Assembly: GCA_937983075.1 (NCBI GenBank)
Contig: CALKAQ010000058.1
Coordinates: 1-5,192, forward strand
Reading direction: 5' to 3'
DNA length: 5,192 nt
Origin: an uncultured bacterium
Lineage (GTDB): Bacteria > Bacillota > Limnochordia > DTU080 > JAAYLA01
Both the position numbers and the translations under genes were made by a program. Of the stretch, positions 4,607-5,192 are shown one piece after another. Position 1 is the first letter of the stretch. Each line of letters opens with the position of its first letter. A model generated the notes under the pieces. It ran no database searches. It was not told the origin of the DNA and saw nothing but the letters and a program-made list of their open reading frames with translations.

Positions 4607-5192
4607 CTAATAATCAAAGATGAACTCATATAAAAGCCATTCTGTCTCATCCTTAAGTAATCTGCCGTATACGCGAGCTTGCCCTCGAACAGGCCCCAAC
4701 TCATAAACGAGGTCGGAATAATAGTCTCCTTCAATCCTTACACGCCCATTGCCTTCTTTAGAAATCGTGCGATTGTCAAGACGTACTTCGTTCACTGTAA
4801 CGACGTTGTCGAATTCCATTTGAAGGCGGCGGACAAATTCTTTGGGAGAAATCGTTTCGAGCTCCGGACCGAACCAGCCGTAATCTTGAAGATTTGTGGT
4901 GATCTCGCTTGCCAGTAACGGCTCAATCTTGGATGTATCTAACGTTTGAATTCCCTCAAGGAACTGATCAACCACTTGATTAACGGCGTCCTTATCAACT
5001 TCTTGTGAATCTGGCCAAATGGGTTTGATGGATATAAGGCTACCGCCGCTCACCACCTGGATTTTCGCCGCCGGTTCTCCCAGCGCCGGATCCGGGTAGA
5101 ATAACCGAACGGGATTACCGCTATAATAACCCCAGTCTTCGAGAGTGTTTGGCGGTATCGTTAAGTTCACATAGACTTCTCCCGTTTCGGAC
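4607..5192 (-). CDS. Hypothetical protein with a probable NTF2-like C-terminal domain; 5' end beyond the window
   Basis: An open frame enters from the right edge and ends at TAG (complement of 4607-4609), giving about 195 codons within the window. A GTG at 5170-5168 could be a start, with GGGAG 8-12 nt upstream. However, the frame stays open to the edge and reads SETGEVYVNLTIPPNTLEDW, strand-like sequence that looks internal, so I favour a longer gene. Counting from that GTG, residues 1-50 look beta-rich (VRLFYPD, AAKIQVVSGGSLISIKP). Residues 57-187 have two helices (VDKDAVNQVVDQFLEGIQ; SPKEFVRRLQMEF) followed by several strands ending EWLLYEFIFDY. This order and length suit an NTF2/SnoaL-like alpha-beta domain, which often sits at the C terminus of lipoproteins or secreted proteins, but no catalytic motif is seen. 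The N terminus and any signal peptide are not visible. Base composition is lower in G+C than the adjoining dehydrogenase gene. It is convergent with that gene. Confidence 0.8.
   Translation of the reverse strand, partial: SETGEVYVNLTIPPNTLEDWGYYSGNPVRLFYPDPALGEPAAKIQVVSGGSLISIKPIWPDSQEVDKDAVNQVVDQFLEGIQTLDTSKIEPLLASEITTNLQDYGWFGPELETISPKEFVRRLQMEFDNVVTVNEVRLDNRTISKEGNGRVRIEGDYYSDLVYELGPVRGQARVYGRLLKDETEWLLYEFIFDY

Overview
The window is bacterial chromosomal DNA of moderate G+C content. It has Shine-Dalgarno-led genes, sigma-70-type promoters and rho-independent terminators. The lineage cannot be fixed from sequence alone. A divergent primary-like sigma factor beside nucleotide-sugar genes with TTG starts would fit an environmental phylum such as Chloroflexota (Anaerolineae-like), but that is a guess. 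No rRNA, tRNA, CRISPR array, transposase or phage gene was seen.

Layout. (1) 539 to 1, minus strand: the 5' part of an unrecognised gene that runs off the left edge, with a possible helix-turn-helix in its middle. (2) 540-752: a divergent regulatory region holding two outward-facing sigma-70-like promoters, a candidate operator palindrome, a short tandem repeat and a possible 20-codon leader ORF. (3) 753-1886, plus strand: a sigma-70-family RNA polymerase sigma factor of 377 aa, followed by a hairpin terminator at 1921-1954. (4) 2006-3019 and 3116-4495, plus strand: a UDP-glucuronate 4-epimerase-type enzyme and a UDP-N-acetylglucosamine/UDP-glucose 6-dehydrogenase-family enzyme. Both start at TTG behind strong Shine-Dalgarno sites and probably form one operon, closed by a strong terminator at 4534-4574. 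(5) 5192 to 4607, minus strand: the 3' part of a convergent gene whose C-terminal half looks like a small NTF2-like domain.

How the genes work together. The epimerase and dehydrogenase form a clear pathway pair. The dehydrogenase oxidises C6 of a UDP-hexose or UDP-N-acetylhexosamine, and the epimerase inverts C4 of the resulting uronic acid. This yields UDP-GalA or UDP-GalNAcA for a capsule, exopolysaccharide or O-antigen. The sigma gene is separated from them by a terminator and is more plausibly linked to the divergent gene on its left, with which it shares a control region.

The most unusual item is the sigma factor. Its region 4.2 (the -35 reader) is almost identical to that of housekeeping sigma factors. 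Its region 2.3/2.4 (the -10 reader) has lost the residues that normally contact the -10 element, and region 1.2 is not recognisable.
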